The notes: generated by a model from the sequence alone, not told the origin. Positions 1-12,663 are shown, counted from the stretch's first letter. The stretch is 64,000 nucleotides of DNA from Selaginella tamariscina (GCA_003024785.1 PUQB01000102.1:414168-478167); one strand, 5' to 3'. Translations and numbers: made by a program.

Positions 1-958
1 GAGCAAGTTCTTTATCCGGAGCCTGATTTCCAACAAAGTCAAGCAGCTTCACCGGAGGAATATACAAAATAGTCTGTCCTTTCGCCTCAAATAACGACTC
101 TGTCAAAGTAGCCATGAACTTATCTAGCTCCCCAGCGAAATCCTTAGTAATATTCGCCCGTAAAGTCTCATCTTCAAGCATCAAAGGAAGATACATATCC
201 TGCATTGTATTGTATGATTTATGAGAGCTTGGTTTAATACAAGTTTACACACGCTATCTATAGACAATATATAAACACGAAGTAGTGAATGGATACAAAA
301 ACAAGTACATTTTTGTATGTGTCGTTGTGTCTATGTATTGCATTATGTGTGTGTGTATAGAGAGAGAGACACACACCACACGCACACACCCATATATACT
401 GATTACAGAGGTATCGAAGTACATATGCTGGATTCATTCGAATCATAAAACAACTGCTCTACATCTTACATTCAAATACACATGAAATATATACAAATAC
501 GTGCATGTGTGTGTATGTATACCTGCATCAAATGGAGCATTGCATCACCCGGACTACCCTTAATAACTTGGCACTGGATGAGCTTCTGCACATTACGTGC
601 TTTGACAGCTTGTGTTGTGTCCCGCATGAAGACCAGCACCTGAACATAAGAAAACATCTCTCACATACAACAATATAAGATGTGTGTGTGTGTGGCTTCA
701 TTAATTTATATGTAAGTCATGTGCCTGTGTGTACAAATATGTATGTGTATATACCTCGGTCCATTTGCTGGGAAGTGTAGAAGTGCAATGTAGCTGCCCA
801 TTTCGATTCAAGTAAGCAAACATCCTTGCATTCTCGTTTTTATGTAGAAAATCAAACACGATCCTTGAATGTTCTTCTGTCCACACAGAGTCCGCCGCAA
901 TCAGCCGTATCTTCCTCCGTACCCATGCTACCTCCTCCTTCTCCCGTCTTCCTTCCAT
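1..958 (-). CDS. Axonemal dynein heavy chain, N-terminal exons (partial)
   Basis: Three minus-strand exons join in phase: 958-755, 639-523 and 199-1, where the gene leaves the window. Exon 1 starts MEGRREKEEVAWVRRKI; its Met at 958 is the chosen start because it opens the conserved block. Exon 2 carries VLVFMRDTTQAVKARN. Exon 3 has DFAGELDKFMATLTESLF followed by GQTILYIPPV, the block preceding the DHC_N1 tail of axonemal dyneins (compare KDF-x-GQLHKFMASLTE and TVLYIP in that family). All borders are GT-AG, and no frameshift is seen in the visible part. The full protein should be over 4,000 residues and power ciliary bending. Land plants with swimming sperm are known to keep inner-arm but not outer-arm dyneins, so an inner-arm role is inferred. 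Intron 1 contains CA/TG runs. Confidence 0.85.
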
Positions 959-1151
959 ATGTAAATATGATAGAATGTACAGATTTTCTATGGATCATCT
1001 ACAACAGAACACTGGATTGAAGAAAATGGAGGAGAATTCAAGTGTTCTGAAAGAAAATGTAGAAATTTCTGCGGGATTCATGGGAGAAGAAGAGAATTTT
1101 TGAGAATGTGGATACTGGAGGATCAATCTCCCCCAATGCCGGCTTGAACCC

Positions 1152-1161
1152 AAACCCTAAA
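1152..1161 (+). promoter_or_regulatory. Telo-box motif upstream of the dynein gene
   Basis: AAACCCTAAA lies about 195 bp upstream of the dynein start codon. Telo-boxes are common in promoters of plant housekeeping genes. Similar CCCTAA/TAGGGTT motifs occur near the starts of EDR2-like (~11991), COX6A (~22148), SNM1 (~26560-26582) and choline kinase (~26702). A role here is inferred only from this recurrence. Confidence 0.4.
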
Positions 1162-1273
1162 ATTCCGTTGAACAAAAAAAGCATATTCGGTGCATCTTTA
1201 AATATATAAAATGTAAATTCAAAAAGTGAATTTAAGAAAAAAAAATTTGAAAATTTTGAAGATTAATAAAATC

Positions 1274-1315
<42 letters not shown>

Positions 1316-1651
1316 TCTGACATGTAGCATAATAACTTTTTAACTCTTAATTATTTCTTTAAATTAAAATTATGATAACAAATAACTATACAGCCTCTCT
1401 AGTTTTTTATCATAGAAAAAAAACATCAAGATAGTTGAATATTAATATGGATTTTTCTCTATAATTTAAAAATATATCTCTAAGTTTTTTACATAACATC
1501 GAACATTAATTTATTTCATTATTGATAATTGTAAATCTAGTAAGCCAGATCCAACGGTGCAAATTTAAATTGGAACGCAATAGCAAAATAATGTGGCAAC
1601 GACGCTGAGGCGCCAATCACACACATATGCATCCCCACAGACATAAAACTC
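1162..1651. other. Intergenic spacer between divergent dynein and PPR genes
   Basis: AT-rich spacer with a compound microsatellite at 1273-1315, about 12 CT units running straight into about 8 CA units. No conserved ORF is seen. It separates the minus-strand dynein from the plus-strand PPR gene, so it must contain the 5' flanks of both. Confidence 0.6.
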
Positions 1652-2963
1652 TTGACATCTTTAATCCGAGAATGCGCAGCACAGAGAGACCTCTCAAAGG
1701 CAACACAAACACACAACAAGATCCTCCACAGCAGGCACTCCACAAACACATTCCTCGCCAATCATCATAGACATGTACACCAAATGCGGCAGCCTCGAAC
1801 ACGCAAACACGTCTTCGATCACATCTCCTCCCCAAACACATACTCCTGGAATGCAATGCTCTCCGCATATGCCCAGTTCCGTCACTGCACCAAGCAATAC
1901 ATCTCTTCAACAGAATCCCAGACCCAGATGTCGTTCCTGGAACATAATTCTCAAGGCATATGCCCAGAATGGGCATTTACAAGGCGCCAAGTTCTGCTTC
2001 GATTCTATGCTTTCCCGGAACGTAATCTCCTGGACAGCAGTCTTAGTCGGATATGCCCAAGCCGGACATCTCGCCGGAGCACAGGCGGTCTATATCAGAA
2101 TGCCACAACACGACGCAGTAGCCGGAAATGCAATGCTTACCGCATATGCCCAGAATGGGCATCTCATCTCCGCTTTAGAGACTTTCCAAGACATACCATG
2201 TAAGGATATACTCTCCTGGAACTTGATGTTGCAAGCTTACGGGGCAAACTCTAAATCCGATGAGGCACTGAACTTCTTCAATAAGATCCCGATAAAGAAC
2301 GTCGTATCGTGGAACGCTGTACTTGCTACATATGCCCAGAAGGGGCAACTGCAGCAAGCAAGGAGGGTGTTCACAGCGATGCCACACACAGAGCTCGCGT
2401 CTTGGAACACGATGATGGCGGCGTTCGCGAACCACGGGCATCTGGCAAGTGCAAAGGAGGTCTTCGAGTTGATGCCAGACCGGGACGTCATCTCGTGGAA
2501 CACGGTGATATCCGCATTTGCCGAGGGGGGTTCTTACAAGACCGGGCTGGAGCAGTTTGCATATATGAACCTCGAAGGGCTCCTTCCAACAGGTAACACG
2601 TTTATAGGACTTCTTATCGGATGCAACCGGGGCGGGAAGGTGAAGAAGGCACACGAACTCTTCACATCAATGATCACGTTATATGGTTTGCTACCCGAGC
2701 CGGACCATTACGGTTGCATGGTGGAGGTACTCGGCCGGGCAAAGCAACTGGAAGAAGCCGAAGAACTCATTCACACGATGCCTTTTGTCCCCGGGACCGT
2801 CGTGTGGACGAGCTACTTGAGCTCCTGCAGAATGCATGGGAGTTTCCAGAGGGCCGCACGGGCTTCTGAGCGTCTTATCGAGCTCGATCCTGAGAACGAG
2901 TCATTATATCTGCTCTTGTCAAATATGTACTCAGAAAAGTCCCTTAGTTCGTCTCCTGACTAA
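1652..2963 (+). CDS. PLS-type pentatricopeptide repeat (PPR) protein, frameshifted N-terminus
   Basis: About ten PPR motifs are readable, with signature strings such as SWNIILKAYAQNGHLQGAK, DVISWNTVISAFAEGG and HYGCMVEVLGRAKQLEEAEE. Such proteins bind organellar RNA for editing or processing in plastids or mitochondria. The conserved reading changes frame four times in the first 280 bp: frame 2 to 0 near 1765 (FLAN then MYTKCGSLEHA), back to 2 near 1810, to 1 near 1890 (IHLFNRIPDPDVV) and to 0 near 1930. From there it is open to 2963. The 1930 change looks like loss of one T in gtcgtTcctgg. The C-terminus stops soon after LLLSNMY, where an E motif normally continues, and no DYW domain follows. 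Intronless. Either a decaying gene or one damaged by sequencing indels; the family assignment is firm. Confidence 0.85.
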
Positions 2964-2980
2964 GTTTTTCAAGTTCACCA

Positions 2981-4748
2981 TCATCTTTCTTTCACGGAGC
3001 CGTAAATGTTCGCAAGCAGCATTCGCACCCCGTCATCCTCGGGGTTCACCTTCAATGCGTTCTCCGCCGCACGTTCCCCGCGGTATACATCACGGTGTAT
3101 CCCACACCCGCCGAGTAACGCTCCCCACGTCTTCGAGTCCGGCTCAAAAGGCATGCAACTTATAAGCTCCTCTGCCTCCTGTAGCTGACCGGCACGTCCC
3201 AGGAGGTCTACCATGGAGTTGAAGTGTTCTACAATCGGTACAACCCCGAAGTCACATGTCATCGACCTGAAATACCTCAGTCCGTCCTCGAACAACCCGG
3301 CATGACCGCATTTACTAAACACACATATAAACATGATCTCGTCAGGACTAAATACGCCTTCTATGTTCATTCTATGGAAGTAACCCATTGCTCTCCTGCC
3401 TTCTCCAACATCCCCAGTCTGGGCATTTGCAGCAACCATTATCGTCCAAGACAGGCAGCTCCATATAGGCATTCTCTGGAAGAGCAACCGAGCCTCATCA
3501 ACGTGCCCACTCTGGGCGTGCACCCCAACCATGACATTCCACGAGACCGTGTCTCGCTCCGGCATCGAGTTGAATGTTTTCCACACGTCTTCTATATAAC
3601 CATGTTGCGCATATCCCACAAGCAATGCGTTCCACACTATTATGTCCTTCTCCATCATACCATCGAAGGCCTCCTCGAGAGAGTACATATGTAAAACCGC
3701 AGTCGCTAAAAGCATGTCGTGCTCCGGCATGGTATCGAACAAGCGTCTGGCCTTCTCGCATTCTCCATTCTGTGCGTAAGCCATTACAAGTGAACTCAAA
3801 CAAATGTGGTCTCTCTCAGGCATATTGTCGAATATCTGTTTCGCTAGCTTTGTGTCGCCCTTGTGTGCATAAGCGGTCAGGAGAGAGGTGGATGACAGTG
3901 TTGTGAAGCGGCATTTGCTTGAATATGAACACTGCCTCCTCAAGCTGGTTACTTTGTGCATATGCGTCGACCATTACAGACTGAGAGATTATGTCATGGA
4001 AAGGAATGTAATCAAGCACTTCCTTAGCTTCGTTAAGCTGCCCAGTCTGTGCGTATACCATAACTATCAAGGTGACCGAGACGAGATCGTGCTCCGGCAT
4101 TGTATGGAACATGGCCTTGGCCATCTCCAGATGCCCGTTCTGGGCATATGCAGCTAACATGGAAGTCCAGGCAATGAGGTTCCGCTCCGGGAGACTCTCA
4201 AAGATATCCCTTGCTTTCTCTACACAAGAGCTCTCGCTAAACGCCTGGATCATTGTAGTAGACGTGACCACGTTCCATTCCGGCATGGAGCGGAACAACG
4301 CTCCGGCCTCCTCGATATGCCCTTTCTGGGCATATGCTTGTATGACTGCAGTACAAGAGATGACATCTCTCTGTGGCATGCACTGGAAAAGCCCGGTGGC
4401 TTGTTTGAGATCCCCGTTTTGTGCGTATGCTGATATCATGGTGTTCCAACAAGCGAGGTCCTTGTAAGGAATTCTATAGAACGTTTCCTCCGCTTTCTGC
4501 AGATGCCCATTCTGGGCATATGCCTGGAGCAGTATGTTCCAAGAGAATGTATTGGGTTGTTGAATTGTCTCGAATGCGGCATGAGCGTATTCGATTGCAC
4601 CGCATTTTCCGTACATTTCTACGCATAGATTGGCGAGCATACGGTCTCGGGAGCACAATGGGTCGCCTATAAGCTGGGAATGTATTCTTCTTCCCTGCTC
4701 TAAGTCCCTGCATGATCTCAGGCGCTCGGCATAAGAGTTTGCCCGCAT
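2981..4748 (-). CDS. PLS-type pentatricopeptide repeat (PPR) protein with one frameshift
   Basis: Starts at Met 4748 (MRANSYAERLRSCRDLEQG) and contains about thirteen PPR motifs with AYAQNGHL, AYAQKGHIEEA and similar helices. It ends LLANIYGSVKER at 2981. A single frame change near 3890-3900 splits the reading: KQMPLHNTV continues as SSTSLLTAYAHKG one base over. One repeat near 3680 (AVLHMYSLEEAFDGMME) is shortened. As in the convergent neighbour, the protein stops just after the NIY of the presumed E-type region, with no DYW deaminase domain. The two PPR stop codons are only 17 bp apart, and the genes may be an inverted duplicate pair. Expected role is organellar RNA binding. Intronless, as usual for PLS genes of lycophytes. 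Confidence 0.85.
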
Positions 4749-7208
4749 TATAGATTGTGTATGTGGTTAGCTAATTTAAATATTTAACTTTTTATTTTTT
4801 ATTTTTTAAATCAGTTCAAATTCTATATTTTTATATATATGCCACTTTTTATTTTTCATTTAAAATTCCACTAAAATGTTTTAATTTCAATAAGCAATTT
4901 AAAGATAACAGACTGTAATTCTGGTTACAACTTTTATAGAATCATACAGAAGTTCAATATTTTATATATACAAAGTTCAATGTAATTATTTTTCATTTTC
5001 ACTCATTTATTTATCTAAATTTATTTCTCAATTTACTTGATATGTACACGCACTTTGTTTTAACCGTTTCTCATTACGCACTATCTATTAACTATTTCAT
5101 TAAACGTATTATTCATATTGGAATTAATATTATCATTGAGCTTATTATTACTAACCAAGATAATTACTTGCGTCTAGGCTTACCACGCATGTGTATGTAA
5201 ATAGTGAAACATTGAAATGCATGTATATATAACACATAAATGTACATCATACAGTGCAGTGTAAAATTTCAGTGTATATTTGCAATGCGTGTGGAGGAGC
5301 ACAGATGAACACTCAAACTTGTGAATACTCTTAGTACTCCAAATGCCCCAATCTCCTTTTATAAATATATATTGATTGTGTGTATGTGAGAGAGTGTGTG
5401 TGCATCGATTGTGATCTTATAATTTAAACACTGTAATTTAAATATGTAACTACTACGGTAAAACACTCACGTCCTTACTAGTTATAACTTAAAATTAAAC
5501 TATATAATATTTTTAATAACTTAAAATAAAATAACCAATAATTATATAATTAAAATACTATGCATCTTATTTAATATTTATAAGTAAATATCTAATATAA
5601 GCCTTTAAATGGAACAACGATGGAGGAGATGGAAGTCTTGGCTGATTTGGTGACAGGTCTCACATTAGCATCTTAAGGGGTCTAGTGACTCAAACCTTTA
5701 GAGGTTAATTTATGGTTTAATGTACCACGAAAGGGGTTGTACCTTGGAGAAAGGTAATTCCTTAAAAGATAAGTGACAATACCTTAACTCTATCATAGGA
5801 GTATGTATGGGACATGTCTTTTCTTGGTGGGTTAAGAGCATGAGCATTGTCTCAGTCTCATAAAGCAGGATCTTAAAGTCTACTTCAGGTTATCTTTTGG
5901 GTTTTAAAGGATAGTCATTTTAAAGTCTCATGCCTATTTAGGCATTTAAGTTGGACTTTCAGGGTTGTCTTAAAAGACTTAGAGTTACTTATATAAGGTG
6001 TTCACAGTAGATAGTCATTTGGCATTCACATGTTGTCACATATTAGCCTTTCAAGTTAAAACTTTGACAATCTTGATTTACATCAATTATGAATTTTACA
6101 GAGAGCAAATGACATTTACATCAATTATGATTTATACAGAGAGCAAATGACATTTTTAAGGTCTAGCACTGGAAAACAAAAAGAGGAGGTAAGTTTTACA
6201 TTTTAGAGTGGAGAGTTGAAAGTTTAACTCTAAACATTTGAAAGCAATGCTTAAAACAAAATTTGCATCTATATGAGTAGTGAAACAAGGCCTACCATAG
6301 AAGTTGTTCAAGCATTGAAGAAATGAAAAGTAGTTTATCTTAAAATGATGGACCTTTCATTTTGAATAGATGAGACTTTTATTACATTTTGTTTTTGCAT
6401 AGAAGACAAAAAAGAGAAGTAAGAACAAAGACTAAAGAAGAACAACGTGCAAGACAGAGTGCAAGATTGAGTAGGGTAAGGACAAAGAGCATGATGAGGG
6501 CGAGGATCAATAAGAGGATGGGGTCATTTTATTGTGTACTTGCTTCATTATTTGAGATTCATTATTAAAATTTAATGTTGAACAATCACAACAACTTGAG
6601 TTGCCCCCTCCTCCAAGCAAAAACATGAGATAAATTTCTTTGTGCTAGGTCTTATCACATACTTGCTTCCATGTTTATTGTTCTTTGTCAAGATGCGAAT
6701 GTTGAACAAGGAAATAAAAAAGAAATAGAGAGATAAGGAGTAAGGTCAAAGAGGAACAACTTATAAAACTTTGTGAAATAGTTCAAAGGAATGAGGAGGG
6801 TAAGGATAATACTCGCACTCACAATCATGTTACGTACTTGTTAGACACTTAATGTTAAACATTCAAAGAAGGATCAAGAATAACTAAAATTTAGTTTGCT
6901 AGTTTTTTGATTTTTTTAAAATTTTTTTTTTTAATTTGTAGAGAAAAGCTATTGGTGGTCCATTATAGTTTTTGGGAGAACTTTAAATACATCGCATGGT
7001 GATGGTTTATTAACTAGGATGTTCTAATATAATAAGAATTGTTAAAGAAAGATTTTCAATGAAAATATATACAAAAGTATGAAGAAACTCATGCCATTCA
7101 TGAAATATGCAATAAATGCTTTAAGAAGTGTTATTGGGTATGAATTTTGTTGGTTAAAATGTAAATGCAACATTTTATAAATTTGTAACATAAATATTCT
7201 TAGTTTGA
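4749..7208. other. AT-rich intergenic DNA without recognisable genes
   Basis: No ORF of note and no conserved protein signal on either strand. A 38-bp segment is tandemly duplicated at about 6076-6151 (ATTTACATCAATTATGA ending GAGAGCAAATGA). The purine-rich stretch 6400-6830 has repeated AAGAG/AAGG tracts but no open frame. A short TG-rich run occurs at 5378-5402. Confidence 0.6.
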
Positions 7209-7280
7209 TGTTTAATGTTTAGCAATCGACATTGAAAGTTGGTCATAAATGTGTGGGTTATGCGTCACATAAAGTTTTGG

Positions 7281-7395
7281 TGTACCTTTAGTGTGATAAC
7301 TATAATAGTAGTCATTAAATATTCTAGAAGTGTCTTCGTGTACTTTCAGTGTCACAACTATCATAGTAGTCATTGAATATTCTAGAAGGGCTTCT
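7281..7395 (+). repeat. 58-bp tandem duplication
   Basis: Two adjacent copies of TGTACnTTnAGTGTnAnAACTAT with TAGTAGTCATT-AATATTCTAGAAG, offset 58 bp (starts 7281 and 7339), differ at a handful of positions. They lie within copy 1 of the larger duplicated segment and are absent from copy 2. Confidence 0.75.
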
Positions 7396-8015
7396 CTTCA
7401 CTGCCAAACTATGAAAGAAGCAGTACAAGTGGCTCAAAAACACATGAAGCTACCCTTAGGTCATTGTGCATGTGAAGATGATTGCAAGAGAAAGCTGTTT
7501 GAAGTCCAATGTTGAATGTAAAACAAAGAACATGAAGAGGATAACATTTACATTACATGTGGTTTCATCTTTACATAGCTCCTCATGTAAAATTTTTTTG
7601 GCTAGTATAGCAAAACCACTTACTAAATTATTGAAAAAAAATCATTCATTTTGATGGACATTGGAATGTAAATAAATCAAATCTCTCGCTTGGCTCCTTA
7701 ATGCTCCGTCAGTAAGTTCATTATCTATCCTCCTAAAGTAATACAATTGGTAAGAATTCTGTTTCTTATGTAATGTTCATAGCCAATTAGGAATGTACTA
7801 GTTATTGATAACGTGTTGGATGGAAGCCCTAATGGGAAAACATGCTAAAAATTGAACTCTCTCTCTCATTAAAAGCTAAACACAGTTCTTCTAGCTTTCA
7901 ATTGATTTTGTTATTATCCATAAATGTGTGGGGCGTGTGTCACAAAAAGTTATGTTAAAAAACTCATGAAGTTGCCCTTAGATTGTTGTGTGTGTGAAGA
8001 AGAGTGCAAGAGAAA

Positions 8016-8902
8016 TGTTAGAGTTTTTACTTGGTGCCCAAAGGCGGCTTGCCAGGTGCCAACCATGAAATCCCCTCTTTAGAAACCTCACGAAGTCTGA
8101 TAAAGTAATCCATATTAGAAACCCAATTCTTAGGAACTTAAACCCTCAGCTGACCAAGTCCACAAATGAGGCTCACCTTGTGAATCAAGATACTCTAACT
8201 AGCCGGGCTACTACAAGCATTGTTCCTAGCTTGGCGTGGTTGAGGCGGCCAGAGTAAGGTCTTAACCATTAGTTTTACGGAATGTGAACTCGGACAATGC
8301 CTTTGAGCTTACAAGTAGGTTTTTGGACCAAGTAAGTTGACTAACTCCTTGAGAGTGATGTACCTGATCACAAAGGCGAGATCCTGCCAACGATAAGGAT
8401 AGTTTAACCTAAAGCTGGGGCGTACCCTATTAAGGCGGCACAACAGAGGGTTGCGCCTTAACAACACAAGTTTAGCTTGCTAACGAGCTCTTTTTTGAAT
8501 CCAGGAAGCCTCACTACACATACTCTACTTTATTTATGTGACGGAGCCCCCCCCATGAGCTTGTTTTCCTAAATGAGTAAGTGGGCTGGCACGGAAATGC
8601 TAGCCCTTAATGAAATGAGGGAGGGGCGTGGGGTTAAGGCAACCCTAGGGGTGTTCCTAACCCTTATTTGACAAGCTATACATTTTGGAACATTAAACTG
8701 AGGATGAGTTTTTTAAATGGAAATATTAACTTTGTCTAAAGTTTCTTGTAAATACCTAATGAAACCCGGTTGGATCATCACTAAATATCCAAGTGCACTA
8801 TGCCGGCCTGTTTCTTCTACATTTAGGGTTCGTTACACAACTCGGTAAGTAACAATAGTCAAACCCTAAAGTAAAGGTTGAGTCATAGTAAAAACTATGA
8901 CA
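8016..8902 (-). mobile_element. Internally shortened solo LTR (same family as 40539-47637)
   Basis: Starts TGTTAGAGTTTTTACTTGG and ends with the family-typical hairpin GTCATAGTAAAAACTATGAC plus A. It carries the shared blocks GCGGCACAACAGAGGGTTG and GAGCCCCCCCC. At 887 bp it is about half the length of the other copies (1.69-1.84 kb) and lacks most of the first half. Flanks are AGAAA before and CGAAA after, a 4/5 match that fits a worn 5-bp target duplication. The homologous empty site near 7490 supports insertion here. Orientation follows the full-length copy. Confidence 0.8.
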
Positions 8903-9150
8903 CGAAACACAACATACAAACCCTTTGATGTCTAACTTTGAATGTCAAACACAAAATGGAAAGAGAATAACATTTACATTACACATGATTCCATCTTTAC
9001 ACAACTCCACATATTATGAATTTCGCTTGTTTCCCATGTGATAGGTAGTTTTATAATATAAATGTCCATTGTTGATATTCAATCTCATGCTATAGACATT
9101 AAAAGTTGAACATAATTCTTTTGGCTTTTTGTTGATTTTGTTATTAACCA

Positions 9151-11979
9151 TAAATGTGTTATAGGTTCATTAAATAGTATATAATATCTTAAAAGCTTTT
9201 GATGAAATTATATAATATATTACTAGAAAGCCTAAGTTGCTTGTTCAAAAGAGTTGCTTAAAATGGCACTTACTCATTTTACCTACATGCTTATTATTAT
9301 TGCTTAGATGATTTAGAAGAGATGTATTAAATGATTTAAGACAATTGGTGATATAAGTATTTTCAAAATGATTTTTTACGTCACAAGGTATTCATATTGC
9401 ACAAAGACTTCTCGATGAGAATTTTTTAAAGTGAAGAAATATTTTCTAGTTTTATTTTTGAAACGATGGATATAATAGTGAAGAGTTTGCATAATGTTGT
9501 AAAGAATTACATTATTGATATGATTTATTATTAGAGAAACATTATTAAAGATTTATTATTAAAAAAATATTGTTCGAAAAAGAAAACAATGCAATATATG
9601 ATGCATCGTATGAACAGCATTTACCTTTAATTTGATATCCTTAAGGGCTATTAATAATTGACAAAATTATCTTATGTTATATTGTAATGATGAACTCAAG
9701 ACCAAGTTAAGTGTTCATTTTAATGTTTTTGTTTTTCAAAACAATATTAAAAAGCTATTAAACAAAGATCTTGTCAAGAGTAAATAAAAGAAATTTTTTT
9801 CTACGAGTTAATGAAAAATCATTTGGTTATCATATACTTAAATACTTCTATGCTTCACTCTATGAAGGAAATTCATTTATTAGTTTGAATTAAACTCAAA
9901 AAAATTTTAATTGGTTACAATTTATAAACATATAAAAGTTAGTGTATAATATAAAGACGGTGAACAATATAAGAAATAAGGGATTTAAGATATTAGAAAT
10001 TGATTTGTAAGTTGACTTTAATTATTAACATTATTAAAGTTACAAGATTGTCCGTAGCACTTTAAAGAACACCAAATTAATTCATTTCAAGTTCAAGTTA
10101 CATAGAAAAATATTAAGTAAAAGTTTATGCTATGTTTAATTTATATTATGTTGTTTCTTTAGGTTTCTTTGTAATTTTTCTTGTAACAAAAACTTATTCA
10201 CAGGTGTTTTGTATTAAAATCAATTTTGCTTAATCATAGGGTTTTTAAATATGATTAAAATACTGTACATTGATTATAAATGTACAATTAAATAAGAACA
10301 ATTAATGTTATTAAATTTATTTGAAACACTATTAATATTGATATTTAATAATAATGTATAATTTAATTTTACATTAATTTTAATAAATATATAAGGCATT
10401 AACAGTATAAATATTACTTCATGAAGTAATATTTATTTTATATTGAGTTACAAGGGATGATAAACAGTTCATTATTCACTAAACTCACTTTTAATTTTAG
10501 AAAACATAAAATTAAAAAAAGAAAAAACATTACTATATTATTAGAGGAATTTGAGATTAATTGATGTTAAACAGTTAGCCTTGTCCTTATGCAGCTCTTT
10601 TGAAGTATTTATAATTTGTAAGGTTACACAAACACTCATTGACCGTGTTGTAGTTAAACCTGGTGTGTGTGTGCCTATATATATATAGACACACACACAC
10701 AAAATATATTATAATATTAAAAAAAACTCATATATAATGTGCACTTATAACATGCCATTCGTTGTGTTAGCCTTTTCGAATAAGTATAAAAATAATTGTG
10801 ATTTTTTTTATTTATAATAGAAATTATAGAAATTTATATAGATATATGCATTCATAGTAAATTGACATTTTAAACTTAATATACAATGCTATGTTATTTA
10901 AAGCTAACAAAAAAGATTTGTTTGCAATCTAATAGTTCTTAAACAAGCATTGAATATGTGTATACTAATACTATTTAATCACGCATAATTAAATATACAT
11001 GTATCTATATTCTAGTAGAGTTCTAATATATAAGTATCAGTATTCTAATATATTTACAATTGTTTTTTTAAGGAAATTTTTATGCAGGTGTATTTGTAAA
11101 TTGTATATGCATATAGTGGCTATACATATGATTAAAAGCCAAATTATATATAAATATAATCGTGTACATAAATGGATCGAAATATCTCTTGTTTCTCTGA
11201 TTAAAGTGAGCTTCTTAGTTCTCTTGCATTTTAAAATATAAAAATAAAAACTGGTCTTATAATTATACAATGATGATATGAAACATGATTTAACTAAAAT
11301 ATAACACATACATTGGCATTTGTTTAGTGTATCTATACGTTGAATATATTAACTAAATTATGTTAATATTATTTAATACGCAACACGAAATATTCAATAT
11401 ATTCATAATGCACACATACACTACGTAGTAATCTTTGTACAGATAAGTCATTCTTTTGTTTTGCTTGCTTAATCGTTTTCAAAATCCTTGTATATATACA
11501 TATACTGAGCTTGAATATTATTAAAACTAAGAAAAAATATAGTTTAACTTGTTTAAGAATTACTAAATATAAAATCTAAACCATTAATTATTAAATTATA
11601 TTAGAAACGGATTTGCTATCTTCTATATAACCACCCTATGATCCTTTGCCTCTCTACACACTTTACATAAAGAGCATCATTAACGGTTTTACCAGTGTTG
11701 AAAACTTCACGTTTCAACACGTAGTTCGAATTTTATATAAATAATTTTTTTTAATCTCAGAATTAATTTATAATTTGAATAATTTGATTAATCAATGTTC
11801 TTTACGTTTTTATGTAAAAAGTTAAATTTCATATCAACAAACGTTCCAGATTGACGGAGAACGTCTGCAGTTCTATATCTGTTTTATTTCTTTAGAAATT
11901 TTCATTTAACAGATTATTAAATAATATTTCCTTAATGCTGTTAGGACGGTTAATTGCAACTGCCATGGTTAAGTGGTGT
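9151..11979. other. Very AT-rich intergenic DNA
   Basis: No gene, RNA or transposon could be recognised. It consists mostly of A/T homopolymer-like tracts with short palindromes. A perfect inverted pair, AATATTACTTC / GAAGTAATATT, sits at about 10408-10433. TG/CA runs occur at 10664-10700. Confidence 0.6.
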
Positions 11980-12663
11980 TGTTAAACTCGGAGCCCTAGT
12001 TTTTTTCTAGCTATGGCCATCTGCTCCATATATGCAATGTGATTTCTGGTAAGCTGCCTACATTTCACACACATGTATATGTATATATGTGTATGTGTAT
12101 GTTGGATGGTTTCTCAATATCTCTTTATTATGTTTAAACATTTGCTTAAATATAAATATAATGCATTTTATTATATAATTTAATGAGCACAACATATTAT
12201 TTTACATGGTAGTCGTATAAATAAATGTGACTAATTTTTTTGTATATTTAGGCTGTTAATTAAGCTGCTTTATATACACGAATATCAAAAAACTGAAAAA
12301 TTATAGAGTTATTAAACTAGAAATTTTTTATAATTTATATATCCTTGGAGCGGTAAAGGTTTTAATTTGCTTGAATTCCGCAATATAAATGTATGAAAAA
12401 CATTCACCCATAGTATTTAATATTTAATATATAGCTCACTAATTTATACAACATATATAGATATATTTTAAAACCTTATAGTGTTTGAATTAGCCTATAT
12501 GCAATCTCTTAAGCAGTAATGTATTTCTTAACTATTTAAACTTTTTATTAAATTTATATTAATACACATAGAACGAACTTGGTGTATAAAAGAATAATAA
12601 ATATTAAAGATTTATAAAATTTATATTTATATATATTTTGACCAGGAAAATCATATAATTAAA
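11980..12663 (+). promoter_or_regulatory. Probable 5'UTR exon and leader intron of the EDR2-like gene
   Basis: GAGCCCTAG at 11990 is followed by a pyrimidine-rich stretch and a donor-like site G|GTAAGC at about 12049. The acceptor TTTTGACCAG ends at 12645, 18 bp before the ATG at 12664. The proposed leader contains a short upstream ORF (MAICSIYAM, 12013-12042). This is inference from splice-site quality only. Confidence 0.45.

Larger units (their letters stand above)
7209..9150 (+). repeat. Duplicated ~0.7 kb intergenic segment, second copy split by an LTR
   Basis: Sequence beginning ATAAATGTGTGGG near 7242, then ACATGAAG, then GCAAGAGAAA (7485-7495), then GATAACATTTACATTACA (7540-7557), recurs in the same order near 7920, 7963, 8005 and 8968. 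A third partial start appears near 9140 (CATAAATGTGTTATAGG). The second copy is interrupted exactly after GCAAGAGAAA by the LTR at 8016-8902, so copy 1 serves as the empty-site reference. No coding potential is seen. Confidence 0.7.

Noticed and set aside
2175-2654. Antisense frame of about 160 codons within the PPR gene
   Set aside because: No motif; it mirrors the sense PPR coding bias.
1652-4748. Four separate PPR genes from separate open frames
   Set aside because: Adjacent frames continue the same repeat without loss or gain of residues, so each strand holds one gene with frame breaks.
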